From Philopedon plagiatum (lineage: Eukaryota > Arthropoda > Insecta > Coleoptera > Curculionidae), in NCBI GenBank assembly GCA_963971165.1, contig OZ020189.1:150267576-150331575 (forward strand): a stretch of DNA of 64,000 bases, given 5' to 3'. Below the pieces are notes generated by a model. The model was not told the DNA's origin. It did no database searches and saw nothing but the letters and a program-made list of their open reading frames with translations. The position numbers and the translations under genes are program-made. This document shows, one piece after another, positions 48,501-60,784 of this stretch (position 1 is its first letter; every line of letters starts with the position of its first letter).

Positions 48501-51500
48501 GGTAGCGGTGAAAGCACCGCTTTCGTAAGCTTTTTGGAGATTGCGAAGAAGGAAGTCGCTTCAAAGTTCTCCAGTAACGCATGCCTTTACCTGCTGTTAC
48601 GTAAGATTTCAGATAAATTATATGAAATTAAATTCACATTTTTATAAAATTATAGTATAAGATTATAAATTATGCATTATTAATGTATACAAATGTATTT
48701 TTATTTCCAAAAATTATAGGGAAGCGGTGCTTCTCCTTCCTGCTTCCATGACACGCCTTTGTGTAATTGGTATATTTTTAGGTACTTTCGTACAACTACA
48801 TCTATGTGTTGAACTTCGTTTTACTTGTTTGGCCGCAGTGGCTGTGTTTCGATTGGTCTATGGGATGCGTCCCACTGTTGGAAAGTTGGTTTGATTTAAG
48901 AGTTCAAACAGTGATAATTTTTTGGATGTTATGTTTATATGTTGGTTATAGAGTGTTGAAAAATATTTTTACTGAGGACAAAATGTAAGTTCATAATAGT
49001 CATTTTTGTGTTGTTCATTTCAAATTTCTTCATTTAAAATATGCAGGTGCAGGAAAAAAATTTAGCGGTTTTCATAGAAAATTATTAAAACCTTTCCTCG
49101 CAGTATACAGGGTGAAATTTTTTTGGGGGCCATGGTCCCTTTTACCATCCCGAACTTTCTTTTACGACGCCATTGACTATTTTCTATCTTTTTAGTGACG
49201 TATCAGTGATGGGTCTAAGCTTAGTTGTCTTACCATTCCTTCCAGCACTGAACGTACTTTTCAAAGTGGGTTTTGTCATTGCTGAACGTACCCTATTGTT
49301 GCCCAGTGCTGGGTACTGCCTACTAGTGGCTGTCGGGCTTGAAAAACTCAAAAATCGATATGAACATTTAAAAATTGTAAGTATTTTTTGTGAATAACGT
49401 GTAAACGATAGAAAATTTCTATTAATTAATTATAACTCTTTTACTGTAATAGGTTGCGCACTATTTTTTTTTTTTCATTTGCTTGTTAAATATTATGCAG
49501 GAACATTTTTTTCTAATTTTTGTACCGCTAGAAATACCAGGCTTCAAGGGGGCGCCGCCCCCCCCCCCCTAAAACCGCCACTGAGAAATACCCTAAACAT
49601 CGATTTTGTTGAGCGAGTGATTAATTTATTGTCAAATTCTATTTTTTACATGCTTTTACAGTGTGGAATTTCTCGCCTTGTCTTCCAACCCTTGTATATT
49701 TCTTGCTGCTCGCGAAAGTGTCAGTATTTAGATATATACGATGCGATTCGTATCAGTTACGAGATAGACTGGCTTGTTAAAAGTAAATAGAGATATTTTA
49801 GTAGTGAGGGATAATAAAATAAATAATGATAAGGCGTAATTTTAGAATGTTTTACAGAAATGTGTTTTTATAGGTATTTACGACGTTTTATATCCTGCTA
49901 GTTGTCACTTTCGTGATGAGAAGTATATACCGCAACTACGAATGGGTTACTGAAGAAAGGCTGTTTAAATCTGCGTTAAACGTTTGCCCTTTAAACGCCA
50001 AAGTACATTATAACATTGCTAAAGTAAGTAATTTAAAATAGTTTTGTTTATTTGTCAAAGTGCATTCCAGGAGGCCCTTGTTTTGATTTTTTCGTAAAAT
50101 TAGCCATAAAAAAGTTTTCCATTTGTATAGTACATTTCCGGATGTATGATTTTTTTTCAGGTTGCAGCTGATCAAGGTAAAAAAGACGAAGCTCTAAAAA
50201 GTTACAGGCAGGCTTTAGAGTTGTATCCGGACTACGAACAGGCAATGAACAATTTGGCTAATCTATTGAGGGAGCATGGACAGTTGGAAGACGCTAAAGT
50301 TCTTTTAGAGAAAGCTGTAAAGGTACCTATTGAAATTTTATCGGGTTTAAAATATATTCGATTTTTTATAAAATTTGACGTCACCCTGTATCTCGAAAAA
50401 GAAGCGTTTGAGGAGCCATGTTTATGTAAAATTTCTTAACATATTTTTGTTACACCCTGTATATTTACGTCATTTGTTTTATAGGTCAGACCTAATTTTG
50501 CAGCTGCTTGGATGAATTTAGGAATAGTTTTGAGTGGACTGGGTTCGTTAGACGAAGCTGAAGCTGCGTACAAATCGGCTCTGAAACACAGAAAACGATA
50601 CTCTGACGCTCAGTATAATTTAGGAAACTTGTACTTGGATCTCAGCAGACATGATGTAAGAAAGTAAATTTTTCTGTACTAAACAAAATCATATCATTTA
50701 ACACATTTTTTGATACGTGGTAATTTACGTTAAAAAATATTCAAAACCCGATTTTTGCAAAAACAATATATACAGGGTGGGCAAAAAGAAGATCTGCAAT
50801 ATTAAATTTGGATATTTATTTAGTGAATAATATGGAATATAAGGTTTTTTTTCAGTTGGCAACATTACCTTTTCTTTGTGTTTTAATTATGTTAGCAACA
50901 TTTCCATGTCAAATATTTGACTAGAAATTAAAGGTTATACAATACATTACTCATATACGTATTACTACTATATAGCGAACGACGAAAAAGTGATGAAGCA
51001 AAGACGTAGCCTTTGGAAACAGTTGCTAACCAGTCACATGCCGTACTGAACATCCCCCATAAACAACCACGTGATTTGCCCAGCCAGTGAACTCAATACT
51101 AAGTACCGCCAAGCTAATCAAAACACGAAATATGACAACATGGCCGCTCACTCCTGTCATATTTAAAAGTTCAAATTTGAATCTGACAAGCCTTCGATTT
51201 CGCCGTAGCGTTATTTTGTGAATAATCTTTAATCCAATTTATCATAATATATCAGAAAACCCGGTAAGTATAAATTATTATATACTTTAAAGTACAATAT
51301 TGAAATAGAGTTAATAATATTTTAGATATAAAATGAGACCTTGTTTCGCATGTCGACGGTCAGTTGAGAATGACAAAGTGATTTTGCATAGGTAGGTAAT
51401 TAATTATTTAAGAAGATTTTGATTCTATTATAATGCATTATATAAAAATTAATGATTTACAATAAATTATACTTACCTATTTTGAGTTTTAATGCGAGCT

Positions 51501-54232
51501 TAAATAATGTGTTTTTAGATTTCCAAACGATGCCTCGCTTTATTTAAATAATGTTTTTACCCGTTTTGCCCCAAAATCTCAAATTGTTATTAAAAATGAT
51601 GTCTTCACTCTCCAGTTTACATTCTCGTGAAGACTATCCGCCGCTGAAACTACAAGTAATTTCTTCACTTCTTGCTGCTTAAAACTGGCATTATCGGTAC
51701 ATTAGCTACGACATTATCGTAAATAGGATAATAATTAACTTTTAATCCACTTTTCACAAATAAAAACACATTAATCTTTACTTTTGAAAGGTAAAAGGAC
51801 TAAAAGGAAACCGACAAGCTTACATTTTAAACTGCTGTCAGAACTGACGGTGACAGTTCCGTCAAAACTTCAAAGTGCTAAGACATCACGTGGTACAAAA
51901 CAAAAGATTTATCTTTGCTTCAAATTTTAACAAAGGGTAGATTGGATGCTAACAATATAGTAGTAATAAATTGTTACTGTTACGTATTACTACTATGGGG
52001 GAGTTCGAGTTGACGCTTGGAGCGCTCCGAGCACAGAAATTAGACATTCTATAATACTTCTTACTTTGTTATTTATATAAGACATGCTAAGAACGTATGT
52101 CTGAGATTTGCGGTCGGAGAACTCCGAGCGTCCAACTCGAACTCTCGCATTATAGCGAACGACGAAAAAATGATGAAGCAAAGACGCAGCCTTTGGAAAC
52201 AATTGCTAACCAGTCAGATGTCATACTAAACATCCCTCATAAGCAACCACGTGATTTGTCCAGCCAGTGAACTCAATACTACGTACCACCCAGCTAATCA
52301 AAACACGAAATATGACAACATGGCTGCTCGCGCCTGTCATATTCAAAAGTTCAAATTTTAATCTGACAAGCCTTCGATTTCGCCGTAGCGTTATTTTGTA
52401 AATAATCTAATAATCTTTAATTTAATTTATAATAAAACATCAGAAAAACCAGTAAGTATAAATTATTATATACTTTAAAGTACAATATTGAAATAGAGTG
52501 AGTAATATTTTAGATAGAAAATGAGATCTTGTTTCGCATGTCGACGGTCAGTTGAGAAAGATAAAGTGATTTGGCATAGGTAGGTAATTAATTATATTTA
52601 AGAAGATTTTGATTTTAATTGTAATGTATTATATAAAAATTAATAATTACAATAAATTATACTTACCTATTTTGTGTTTTAATTCGAGATAAATAATGTG
52701 TTTATTTACATTTCCAAACGATGCCTCGCTTTATTTACATAATGTTCTTACCCGTTTTGCCCCAAAATCTCAAACTAAGATTTAAAAATTATGTATTCAC
52801 TCTTCAGTATACATTCTTGTGAAGAATATCCGCCGCCAAAAACTACAAGTAATTTCTTCACTTCTTGCTGCTTAACACTGGCATTATCGGTACATTAGCT
52901 ATGTCAATATCGTAAATAGGATAATAATTAACTTTTAGTCCACTTTTCACAAATAAAAACACATTAATCTTTACTTTTGAGAGGTAAAAGGACGAAAAGG
53001 AAACCGACAAGCTCACATTTTAAACTGCTGTCAGAAGTGACAGCCATAGCGACGCCGCGCGAGTCGGATGTTGAGCGTTCTCCCTCTTCTTTGTCCTACA
53101 CACGCGCAATATATGAAACAAAACAAAAGGCTAGTCATGAGTAGAGCGGTATAACTGTTCCCGAACGGCATCATAAGCGTGCGCGTCATCATTTAAAGCA
53201 TCGCCGCTTCTCGTCAACATGTGCCCAGTCGGTTCCCGAGCCATACCCTTTTATTTTCTTTGCCCGAGCCGGCGGTTATGTGTTACGGGAACAGTTGTGA
53301 ATGGTTTCGTCTGCCCTTGCTGATAAGTCCCTGATTGTAAATCATCTTTTTGCCCACCCATCTTTCGCTCAATAAAGATTTTGCCTATACCTAAAAACAA
53401 TCGCTTTAATCCAAGAAATTAATATTCTTTAGGAAGCACTCTTTTCCTGGAAAGAAGCAGTCCGTTTGCGACCGAGTCACACTGCCGCGTGGGGCAACGC
53501 CCTAGCGCTCCTCGACTCCGACGGGAAGGCCTCCGAAGCCGTAGAACTAGGCGAAGTAGCCCTGAGGCACGTTCCTCGAGCGCCGTCGATTCATTTCGCT
53601 ATGGGGAATGCCTTGGGAAAACTTAACAGGTACTAATGTATTTTAAACTCCGGTCATTAACACTTTTTAATAATCAAATGTCCATTTTTGCAGATTTCCA
53701 GAGGCTGAATCTCATTTTCTTCAAGCAATAAAACTAAACTCAAATAATGCTCTCTATTACTCAAATCTAGGTAAGTAAGAGTCCACAAAACATCTTAATT
53801 TTTTTTAACGAGTTTTTAGCAATGTATTTTTGTCGGAATTCGTTTTCCGTCCGCTCCGAGCGTCACTTAAAAACAGATTGTCCCGAATTTAGAACACATT
53901 TTTAAAATGGCCAGCCCATTTCGTAAAATATCGTAAAAGATCTAAAAAAAATTTATAGAACACATAAATTTAAGCTGCTAATACTCGTACTTTATATAAA
54001 CTTTTTAGGTATATTTTTACACTGCAAAAATAACTTCTGGGGCAGTACTCTTAAGAGTAACATATTACTTTTAGGTGTTTTATACCATCGATGGGATAAA
54101 CGCGACAAAGCCGAACGAATGTACCTCAAAGCCTTACAACTCGACCCGAGTTTAAATTCGGCAAGACTCAATCTCAAAAAACTCGAAACGAACAGTGCTC
54201 ATTCTAAGAATCATTCTAAAAAATTTACGTAG
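45518..54232 (+). CDS. Tmtc4: Transmembrane O-mannosyltransferase with TPR repeats, TMTC4-like
   Basis: ER-membrane protein of the TMTC family, which O-mannosylates cadherin-type domains. Exons: 45518-45520 (the ATG only), 45588-45823, 45895-46102, 46278-46442, 48047-48259, 48782-48984, 49196-49376, 49874-50023, 50161-50322, 50485-50655, 53433-53629, 53694-53770 and 54075-54232. Total 2124 nt, 707 residues plus TAG. The first luminal loop has GFVFDDSEAIV, with the Asp pair at 32-33 typical of GT-C-type enzymes, then HKSYRPLTVL. Membrane segments follow. The DUF1736-like region (DNPAAFADRP, WPQWLCFDWSMGCVPL) lies in exons 5-6, and TPR repeats run from exon 8 to the end (CPLNAKVHYN, AMNNLANLLREHGQLEDA, AAWMNLGIVL, AQYNLGNLYLDL). 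TMTC4 rather than TMTC1-3 is inferred from the overall match. The joins at exons 1-2 and 4-5 are the least direct but keep frame and family alignment. Confidence 0.93.
46661..47832 (-). mobile_element. THAP-domain transposon remnant, copy 1 (minus orientation)
   Basis: In intron 4 of Tmtc4. About 1.17 kb forms an inverted copy of 54452-55645. Near its ends the word ATGACGTCACGCTGTGAG (46720) is mirrored by CTCACAGCGTGACGTACAT (47792). It encodes on the minus strand MRCIVYGCDVDNQCKGF, then FLAFPKTKE (47680-47580), and further on NHELCHVINVKCV, a decayed THAP zinc finger. P-element-like ancestry is an inference from the THAP domain. Confidence 0.75.
48260..48781. other. Tmtc4 intron 5, nothing recognised
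   Basis: AT-rich intron between exons 5 and 6. No coding text, TE protein or repeat partner was seen. Confidence 0.35.
50955..51910 (+). repeat. Direct repeat of about 950 bp, copy 1, with a THAP-like mini-ORF
   Basis: In intron 10 of Tmtc4. Starts tatagcgaacgacgaaaaa. Contains a possible two-exon ORF, 51333-51391 and 51519-51630 (56 codons): MRPCFACRRSVENDKVILHR joined across GT-AG to FPNDASLYLNN. The CxxC plus HRFPND pattern recalls the start of a THAP finger; the later Cys-His pair is absent. Its partner is at 52150-53080. Confidence 0.7.
51998..52152. mobile_element. Short MITE at the left edge of repeat copy 2
   Basis: Ends gggggagttcgagttg and its imperfect inverse caactcgaactctcgc; length about 150 bp. 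Copy 1 of the surrounding repeat has continuous tactactatatagcg where the MITE sits, so it inserted into copy 2. The duplication, about 2-3 bp (TA or TAT), is unclear. Confidence 0.65.
52150..53080 (+). repeat. Direct repeat of about 950 bp, copy 2
   Basis: Closely resembles 50955-51910 in the same orientation. Its mini-ORF begins at 52521 with MRSCFACRRSVEKDKVIWHR and keeps the gtaggt donor at the same place. The second exon differs and opens a longer frame. The following 53090-53330 is GC-richer, with the inverted words ctgttcccg and cgggaacag, unassigned. Confidence 0.7.
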
Positions 54233-54275
54233 GTAATGTAAACGTTGTATTATTGTGATATTTCTTTTTTAGGAA

Positions 54276-54281
54276 AATAAA
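54276..54281 (+). promoter_or_regulatory. Polyadenylation signal of Tmtc4
   Basis: Canonical AATAAA 44 nt after the stop codon, followed by a T-rich stretch (gatttttatttatttt). The position fits a very short 3' untranslated region. Confidence 0.6.
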
Positions 54282-54451
54282 CGTGATTTTTATTTATTTT
54301 AGTGGTTTTATTTCATTACCCTTTTCCTTCATCCAAAACAATATAAAATATAACAATTATTGCTGTCATCAATTAATACAGGCCAAGATGTAGGACAACA
54401 AGCCATCGATTAGCTCTAATGAATGATACAAATACAAGAAGATATGACACC

Positions 54452-55645
54452 GCGCAGGTAGGCGTGGCCATGTACGCCACGCTGTGAGTAATTCCGCCAT
54501 ATTTAGTAAATGAAACACGTCTTTGTTAAGATCTCGTTGTGTTTTAAAGTTATTTTTTGGTGTTTTTATTTCACTTTTAAGAGTTTAAAAGTGAAATAAA
54601 AATAGGTGTGTTGTCTATGGTTGTGATGTGGACAATCAATGCAGGGCTTTATGCCCGATTTGGAAGTTTTTAGCTCCGCCAAAGACAAAGAAACACGCGT
54701 CTGTGCAAACGAGAAGATAAGTTTAATGTGAAAAATGCTAGAATCTGTTCTAGACATTTTAACGAAAATGATTATGAATGTAATTTAAAACATGAATTGT
54801 GTCATGTCATGAATGTCAAATGTGTTTAATGCTTTTACAAACCCGCTTCAATTAAAAAGTTTACTATGACAAACAATAAAATCGCTAAAAATCTCCACGG
54901 TAACGAATCAATAGACATAAACGAGAAAATACGCCCAAGAAACTGTAAAAAGGGCAATTTTCTTAAAATATTATTTCTTGTGTTAAGTAGGTACCCAATT
55001 TCTTACATTTAGATATTTTTATCTTGTTTAGAATAATTTTTGGCATTTTAAGATTGTTTAAAATTTGAAATATCAAAGAATACAAAAATACAATCATTTT
55101 TAATAATTCACTATTTAATGTGTAAAAAAAACTACCCTAAAAACATATTTCCGTCACAAACATACAGATCTTATTCACCGCAAAAAATATTTGACAAATT
55201 ATAGGAACAAACAAAATTCTTATTTATAACATATTTTCGGAAGACTCTGTAGGTAAGTATATATTTTAATAAGAATATGCCTCTAAATAAAAATTATTAT
55301 CTTAATTATTAGGCATAGTTTTATTTTATAAAATTATTTACATTTTCTTTTCACGTAAATAAATACATAATATAACGCAATTGGCAGGCAATTTACCAAT
55401 ATAATTTTAAATTAATTTATCCCTTTATTTACATGATTGTTTTATGTCATATACTTTAAAATTTGTATTATGAGCAGGAGGCAAAGTATATTGCCAATAG
55501 AATTTATATAAAATCGCCTATAACTAACTTAAACTCTATATTGCGTGTTATAGATTTCAAAAATAACTCACAACGTGACGTCATGCGCGAACCCGGACGA
55601 ATTTGACACGTTTTGGTATCATATCTGCCTTTTATTTTATCACGC
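54452..55645 (+). mobile_element. THAP-domain transposon remnant, copy 2 (plus orientation)
   Basis: Starts about 220 bp after the Tmtc4 stop. Plus-strand text includes CVVYGCDVDNQC (54610) and, in another frame, NARICSRHFNENDYECNLKH (54735), the paired Cys-His part of a THAP finger. A frameshift separates them. It is the reverse complement of 46661-47832 over its whole length. Confidence 0.75.
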
Positions 55646-56149
55646 CGTGGATGTACTGAGACAGTCCGACCCACACATCCAGAGCTGGAAACATCTGTTC
55701 TGGGATGACTATGATTTTTGAATCTATGCAGTATTAAAATTATTAAGAAGTAAATAATTTTTTTACAGTAACTACGTCTGGTTTTTTTTATCAAGCTTAT
55801 TTTCATTAAATCGTGAAGTAATAGATAGTCAAAAAAGTCTGAAATAGTGCAAATATTTCAAAAACTACTGAATATATAGTTTTGAAAATTGACACGTCTG
55901 TATAGTTAAAAACGGCACACCTTGGCAGGGTAAAACCGTTTCTTTCACTATACAGGGTTAGTCAGAAAGAATACAATTGTTTTTATTTTAAATGGAACGT
56001 CCTGTATATTTTTGAAGATTCAAATAGTTACTTAAAAGAAAATTTAGTGATATAGGGTTCAAGTGATGTATTTATTAAAATGACATATGGACACTAATTT
56101 ATACTAATATATAAAAGAGTAAATTGACTGACTGACTCACACATTCATC

Positions 56150-56705
56150 AACGCCCAGCCTAAACTACTAATGCTAAAAAGTTGAAATTTTGCACACAGC
56201 TTTATTTTACGCCGTAGACGTCCACTAAGAAAGGATTTTGCAAAACTCGCCCTCTAAGGGGGTAAAAGCAGCCCCTAAAAATTAAATAACTTTTTTAAAA
56301 ACTACTAAGTTTTAAGGAAAGTGCCAGAACATGTCAATTTTATTTTATTTTTTACATAAGACTGCATTTTTTCGTGTAGGAATTGTACCCCTAGGAGGTA
56401 AAAACACACCCCTATCACTGATTTCTATCAACTATCAAAGATTGAAAGTTGAAATTTTGCATACAGCTTTAGTTTAGACCCCAGACGTCCAATAGGAAAG
56501 GATATTGCAAAAGTCGCCCTCCCAGAGGGTAAAATCAACCCCTAAAAATTAAATAATTTTTCAAGCTCAAGCCGCTTGACATAGAAAGCTAAATTTTGGC
56601 ATACATGTTTATTTTAGCGTATAGGGTTTCGATAAGAAAGAATTTTTTAAACTCAAATTCCAAGGGGTTGAAACAACCACCTAAAAATGAAAATAATTTC
56701 TATCT
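56150..56705. repeat. Degenerate repeat units of about 110 bp
   Basis: Three diverged units starting near 56181, 56450 and 56591. Each has a ttgaaattttgca-like start, an aagaaaggat-like middle, an aggggg(t)aaaa stretch and cccctaaaaattaaataa. Non-coding transposon debris. Adjacent 55650-56150 and 56710-57120 contain several acagggt words and no gene. Confidence 0.55.
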
Positions 56706-57128
56706 CAAAAAGTATTTGCTATTTAAAAAGACTGTAAAACACGTCAATTTTATTTTATTTTTTACGCAATATACCATTTTTCTATGTTCGATAAGTAGTA
56801 TACAGGGTGTCACGATAACGAAAGCGGACCTTGGACTATTACTTGAAAACTGGACAATCCATAAATGAAATTATAAATTTCAGTCAATAAATTCAGTGTG
56901 CTAACTTTTTCTTAACAGTATTTTATGTACAGGCCCGGGTCTGCCATAATACGCCGAAAAGACTATGTATGCGACACAGGGGCAAAAATGTTTTGTCAAG
57001 ATTTGTCCACAGTAGGAAAATAGTAACAGTTTACGCTATTATTGTGTATAAGTCATATTATACAGGGTATGTTACGGCTATATATTGTACTATGCTTAAT
57101 TTTTCATGATAATAAAGATACAGGGTAC

Positions 57129-57750
57129 CAGTGGCGGCTGGTGAAATTTCAAAGTTGTATATCTCTGTTCCTACTTACAGGACCCGAACGAAATTTACGG
57201 GTTTTAATAGTGAGCCCACTGGGAATGTTTTGGTAAAAAAAAAACATTTTGTAATTTGCGAAAAAAAGTTAAATTTTTGGTGTGCCCCTCCTAGGAAAAA
57301 AATGAAAGCGTCTAGGTATTTTATTTATTCTTTTTTCTAAACAAATTTTACATCATTCTGTCGACAGTTTTTAAATTTTGAGAGAAAAAAAGGTGTTAGT
57401 AGAAAGTTATAGTCATTTGAATTTTTTCTTAAATTTTATTTTGGGCTTAAAAAAATTCAAATGACTATAACTTTCTACTAACACCTTTTTTTCTCTCAAA
57501 ATTTAAAAACTGTCGACAGAATGATGTAAAATTTGTTTAGAAAAAAGAATAAATAAAATACCTAGACGATTTCATTTTTTTCCTAGGAGGGGCACACCAA
57601 AAATTTAACTTTTTTTCGCAAATTACAAAATGTTTTTTTTCTTTACCAAAATATTCCCAGTGGGCTCACTATTAAAACCCTTAAATTTGGTTCGGGTCCT
57701 GTAAGTAGGAACAGAGATATACAACTTCGAAATTTCACCAGCCGCCACTG
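57129..57750. mobile_element. 622-bp fold-back hAT MITE, near-perfect palindrome
   Basis: The two arms of about 300 bp are almost exact inverse copies (for example gtgttagtagaaagttatag and its complement) around a short centre near 57440. Ends CAGTGGCGGCTGG and CCAGCCGCCACTG. Exact 8-bp duplication cagggtac at 57121-57128 and 57751-57758. Same family as 42133-42754. Confidence 0.95.
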
Positions 57751-57759
57751 CAGGGTACG

Positions 57760-59130
57760 CCACAAACGTCAATGTTCAATAATACATAAAGGAAATAACT
57801 TATATTATGCCTGCTAATAACGTGTAGGCAAAGAACTTGGCATACTTTTTATATATCATTTTTTTTAAATAACAAAACACAGTCCTGACGAGAACTTGGC
57901 CTGTTTTTTTACATGTATGCTTTTGGTGCGATACTTTAATTCCAGAAAAGTTCGGCAATTTTTTCCCTCCACTGCCCTTGCAAATGGAGGGCTTTTGGCA
58001 CGCCCTTGGTTGTAACTGCTTCTATACCGCCTCACATGAATTTTAAATTTATCGGACTCGCTTTACAGGTTTTTATTTTTGCTCCAGAGTCGTACTGACC
58101 ACACTTATTACTTATTAATTATTATATAATACACTATTACGATTACGTTACGAGAACCGGCAGCAAAAACCCACTAATGTTATAATCAGTTATTGATGGT
58201 CACATAAGTTACGTAACTGCTTGACCTTCTGACAAACAAAACAGTCTACAAGTATTTGTGTTACAAGTTATAAGTAAAACCACAGAAAATTGAATATTCT
58301 GGGGCACAGAAAATTGAATCTTAAGGTATTCTGGGGCAAAACAAGGATGAATGCAATAAGCTGACACTGCTGTTAATCTGTTTAATTGATATGTGTTAAA
58401 ATCAAGTGATTCTTATTACATTTTTATTACCCACGTTTTGTTCGCGGTTTATCCTATTCGCTTATAAATAATATAAAAAAAATTCTAATAAAATCAAATC
58501 ATAAGATAACCAGGATTTAGCCTTGATAAGTTTTAACCTCTCCTAGGGTCAAATAAACCAACGGATCAACAATGTCGGTATGATATAAGCCTCAGATAAG
58601 ACAATGTATCGTTTTTCTTAAATATACCAGTGTATTATTGTTTGTGTTAGCTGATAAACGTTGCTGCTTTTTAAGGTATGTAAGCGAATGTTCTGTATGA
58701 AAATTTCAGATACCTACAACCTACAACAATCTCTAACATGATATCACTAAGCTACAAAATTTATGAGTAGTAATCGGGTCCCATCTCTACTATTTTGGTT
58801 GTATAACGTTGTTAACATTTTCCTATATACTTATACAGGGTGTTTTAAAAAACATGTGCCACTGCTTAAAGGGCGATTCTTTAAAAGAATAAGGCAAAAA
58901 GTTAATATGAGCATGGGTCCCCAAATACTTTGTTTCAAAGATACAGGGAGTTAAATTTTTGTCAGTTTTTTTAAAATATTTTTAAAATGGCCCAAAGCAA
59001 TTTTTATGAAATTTACGTTGTTTTAAGTGTGACTATGAAAAGACTTTGACAGATCCTCCAGAGACGTGCATATGAGAACACGGTAAAATATTTTTTTCAA
59101 TAAAAACGTGTACGCTACTGATTTTTTCAA
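57760..59130. other. Intergenic stretch without recognised gene
   Basis: AT-rich. At 58840 a tacagggtgttttaaaaaa word and following text resemble the leader of mariner-like elements, but no transposase follows. Nothing else was recognised. Confidence 0.4.
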
Positions 59131-59905
59131 TAAGAGTGGCTATATGCAAGTAGGTACTGCCAAGTGTGCTGTTATTTACCAGCAAAATAAATGACAGCGA
59201 TCCCTTTAGGTTTAAATTATTGAAGTGCTGAAAAAGTTACCAAAAAGATAAATTGTCTTGTTCTTTTAAATTATATTTTTAGAAGCATTATTGTCAGCTA
59301 CCTTGCTGGTTACATAGGAAGGGGGGACTCTTAGGGCCAAATTATTAAAATGCTGACAGAATTGCCAGCAAGATAAATTGTATGTCAATTTTGTTCTTCA
59401 TAATTCTATTTCTAGAGGCATCACTATATCATTTATCTTGCTGGTAATTTTGCCAGCACTTAGATAATTTGACCCTAAGAGTGACTATAAGCAAGTATTG
59501 GCAAGTGTGCTCTTATTTACCAGCAAAATAAATGACAGAGTTCTCTTTAGGTTTAAATTATTGAAGTGCTGACAAGTTACCAATAAGATAAATAAAATCG
59601 TAGGTATATCTTGTTCATTCAAATTATATTTTTAGAGGCATTATTGTCAATTACCTTGCTGGTTACTTCACTACTTGGATAATTTGACCCTTAGGGTCAA
59701 ATTATTAAGGCGCCGGCAAAGTTGCCAGCAAGGTAAATTGTATGTCTATTTTGTTCTTCCTAATTCTATCCTCTAGAGGAATCACTATAATATCATTTAT
59801 CTTGCTGGTAACTTTGGCAGCACTTGGATAATTTGACCCTAAGAGTGACTATACGCAAGTACTGGCAAGTTTGCTGCTATTTACCAGCAAAATAAATGAC
59901 AGTTA
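59130..59905. repeat. Satellite-like tandem repeat, unit about 350-360 bp
   Basis: The phrase aagagtg(g/a)ctata is repeated at about 59134, 59478 and 59838. Units share gccaagtgtgct-like, taccagcaaaataaatgaca, ttgaagtgctgac and cttgctggt. Each unit contains inverted segments (gccagcaagataaat versus atttatcttgctggt). Two full units and a partial third. Confidence 0.8.
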
Positions 59906-60384
59906 GGGATTTTTTAAAGAAATTTCTACAACTGCTCTCAAAATACCTAAAAAACACTACTAACTGCAATAACTGTTTCGAAATCTAATAGGCGGCAGTT
60001 TTGGTTGTAGTTATAATTTGAAAGCTGTCTTCTAGCAACGAATTTTATTTGTTTAATTATTGAAGGCATTATCTCAACTGCCACCCAGAGAATCGACAAG
60101 ATTTAACTATATAAAATAAAAGTGAAATTTCGTGAAGCATAATGACAAAATGATGTGTGAAAATCTCGCCGATGATTGTCTCGAATCTACTCCCAGAGAT
60201 AGCAGAAAAAGCCACAGAAGTATCCCAAAATCTCTTTCCTTCTGTTTTAAAAGAAAGAAGATTGTATATACGTAAAAATTTATTCAATTTATAAGCATAT
60301 ACAATGAACATACAAAATACAGATAACAATATATTGTTGGTTCAACAAAAGCAATTAAATAGCACATTTTTATCATTGAATCTA

Positions 60385-60620
60385 AAGTTTAGACACTCAT
60401 TTTGCGCTTCTTAGCCTGCCCTTTGAAGCAGTCTCTGGGGCATCTCTCGTATAATAGTCCAGCAGTAGTCGGCTAACATCTCTCAGTTCCATTTTCCCTG
60501 ATACTTTCTTTCCATGTTTGAAATATCGTGGTGGAACCTCTCACCGTGCTCGTCACTTACAGCACCACAATTTTCCGGAAAGTAATCCAGATGAGAATCC
60601 AGGAAATGCACAAATTATCA
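60385..60620 (-). pseudogene. TE-associated conserved protein fragment
   Basis: The minus strand reads VHFLDSHLDYFPENCGAVSD then EHGERFHHDISNMERKYQGK and MLADYYWTIIRDAPE. I recognise this as a segment common in arthropod proteins of uncertain, probably transposon, origin. There is one in-frame stop after KWN. It ends 165 bp upstream of the regucalcin start and could overlap its promoter. Confidence 0.6.
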
Positions 60621-60784
60621 CAAATCTACTGTAAAACAAGTTTGAAAATACCTCTTCACACTTTTTTGACACACTTACTCTTGTGAAAAGTCATTCTACT
60701 AGTTAAAGCTTTCACTACCTACTCTTCTTATCCTTCCCAGTGTGTTCATCATTCCAGCTGGATAAATCCAAGTGGATTCCGAAA

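Noticed and set aside
60740..60784. Upstream extension of the regucalcin protein
   Set aside because: The frame is open but begins with GTG and has no ATG; the ATG at 60785 matches the usual start of the family.
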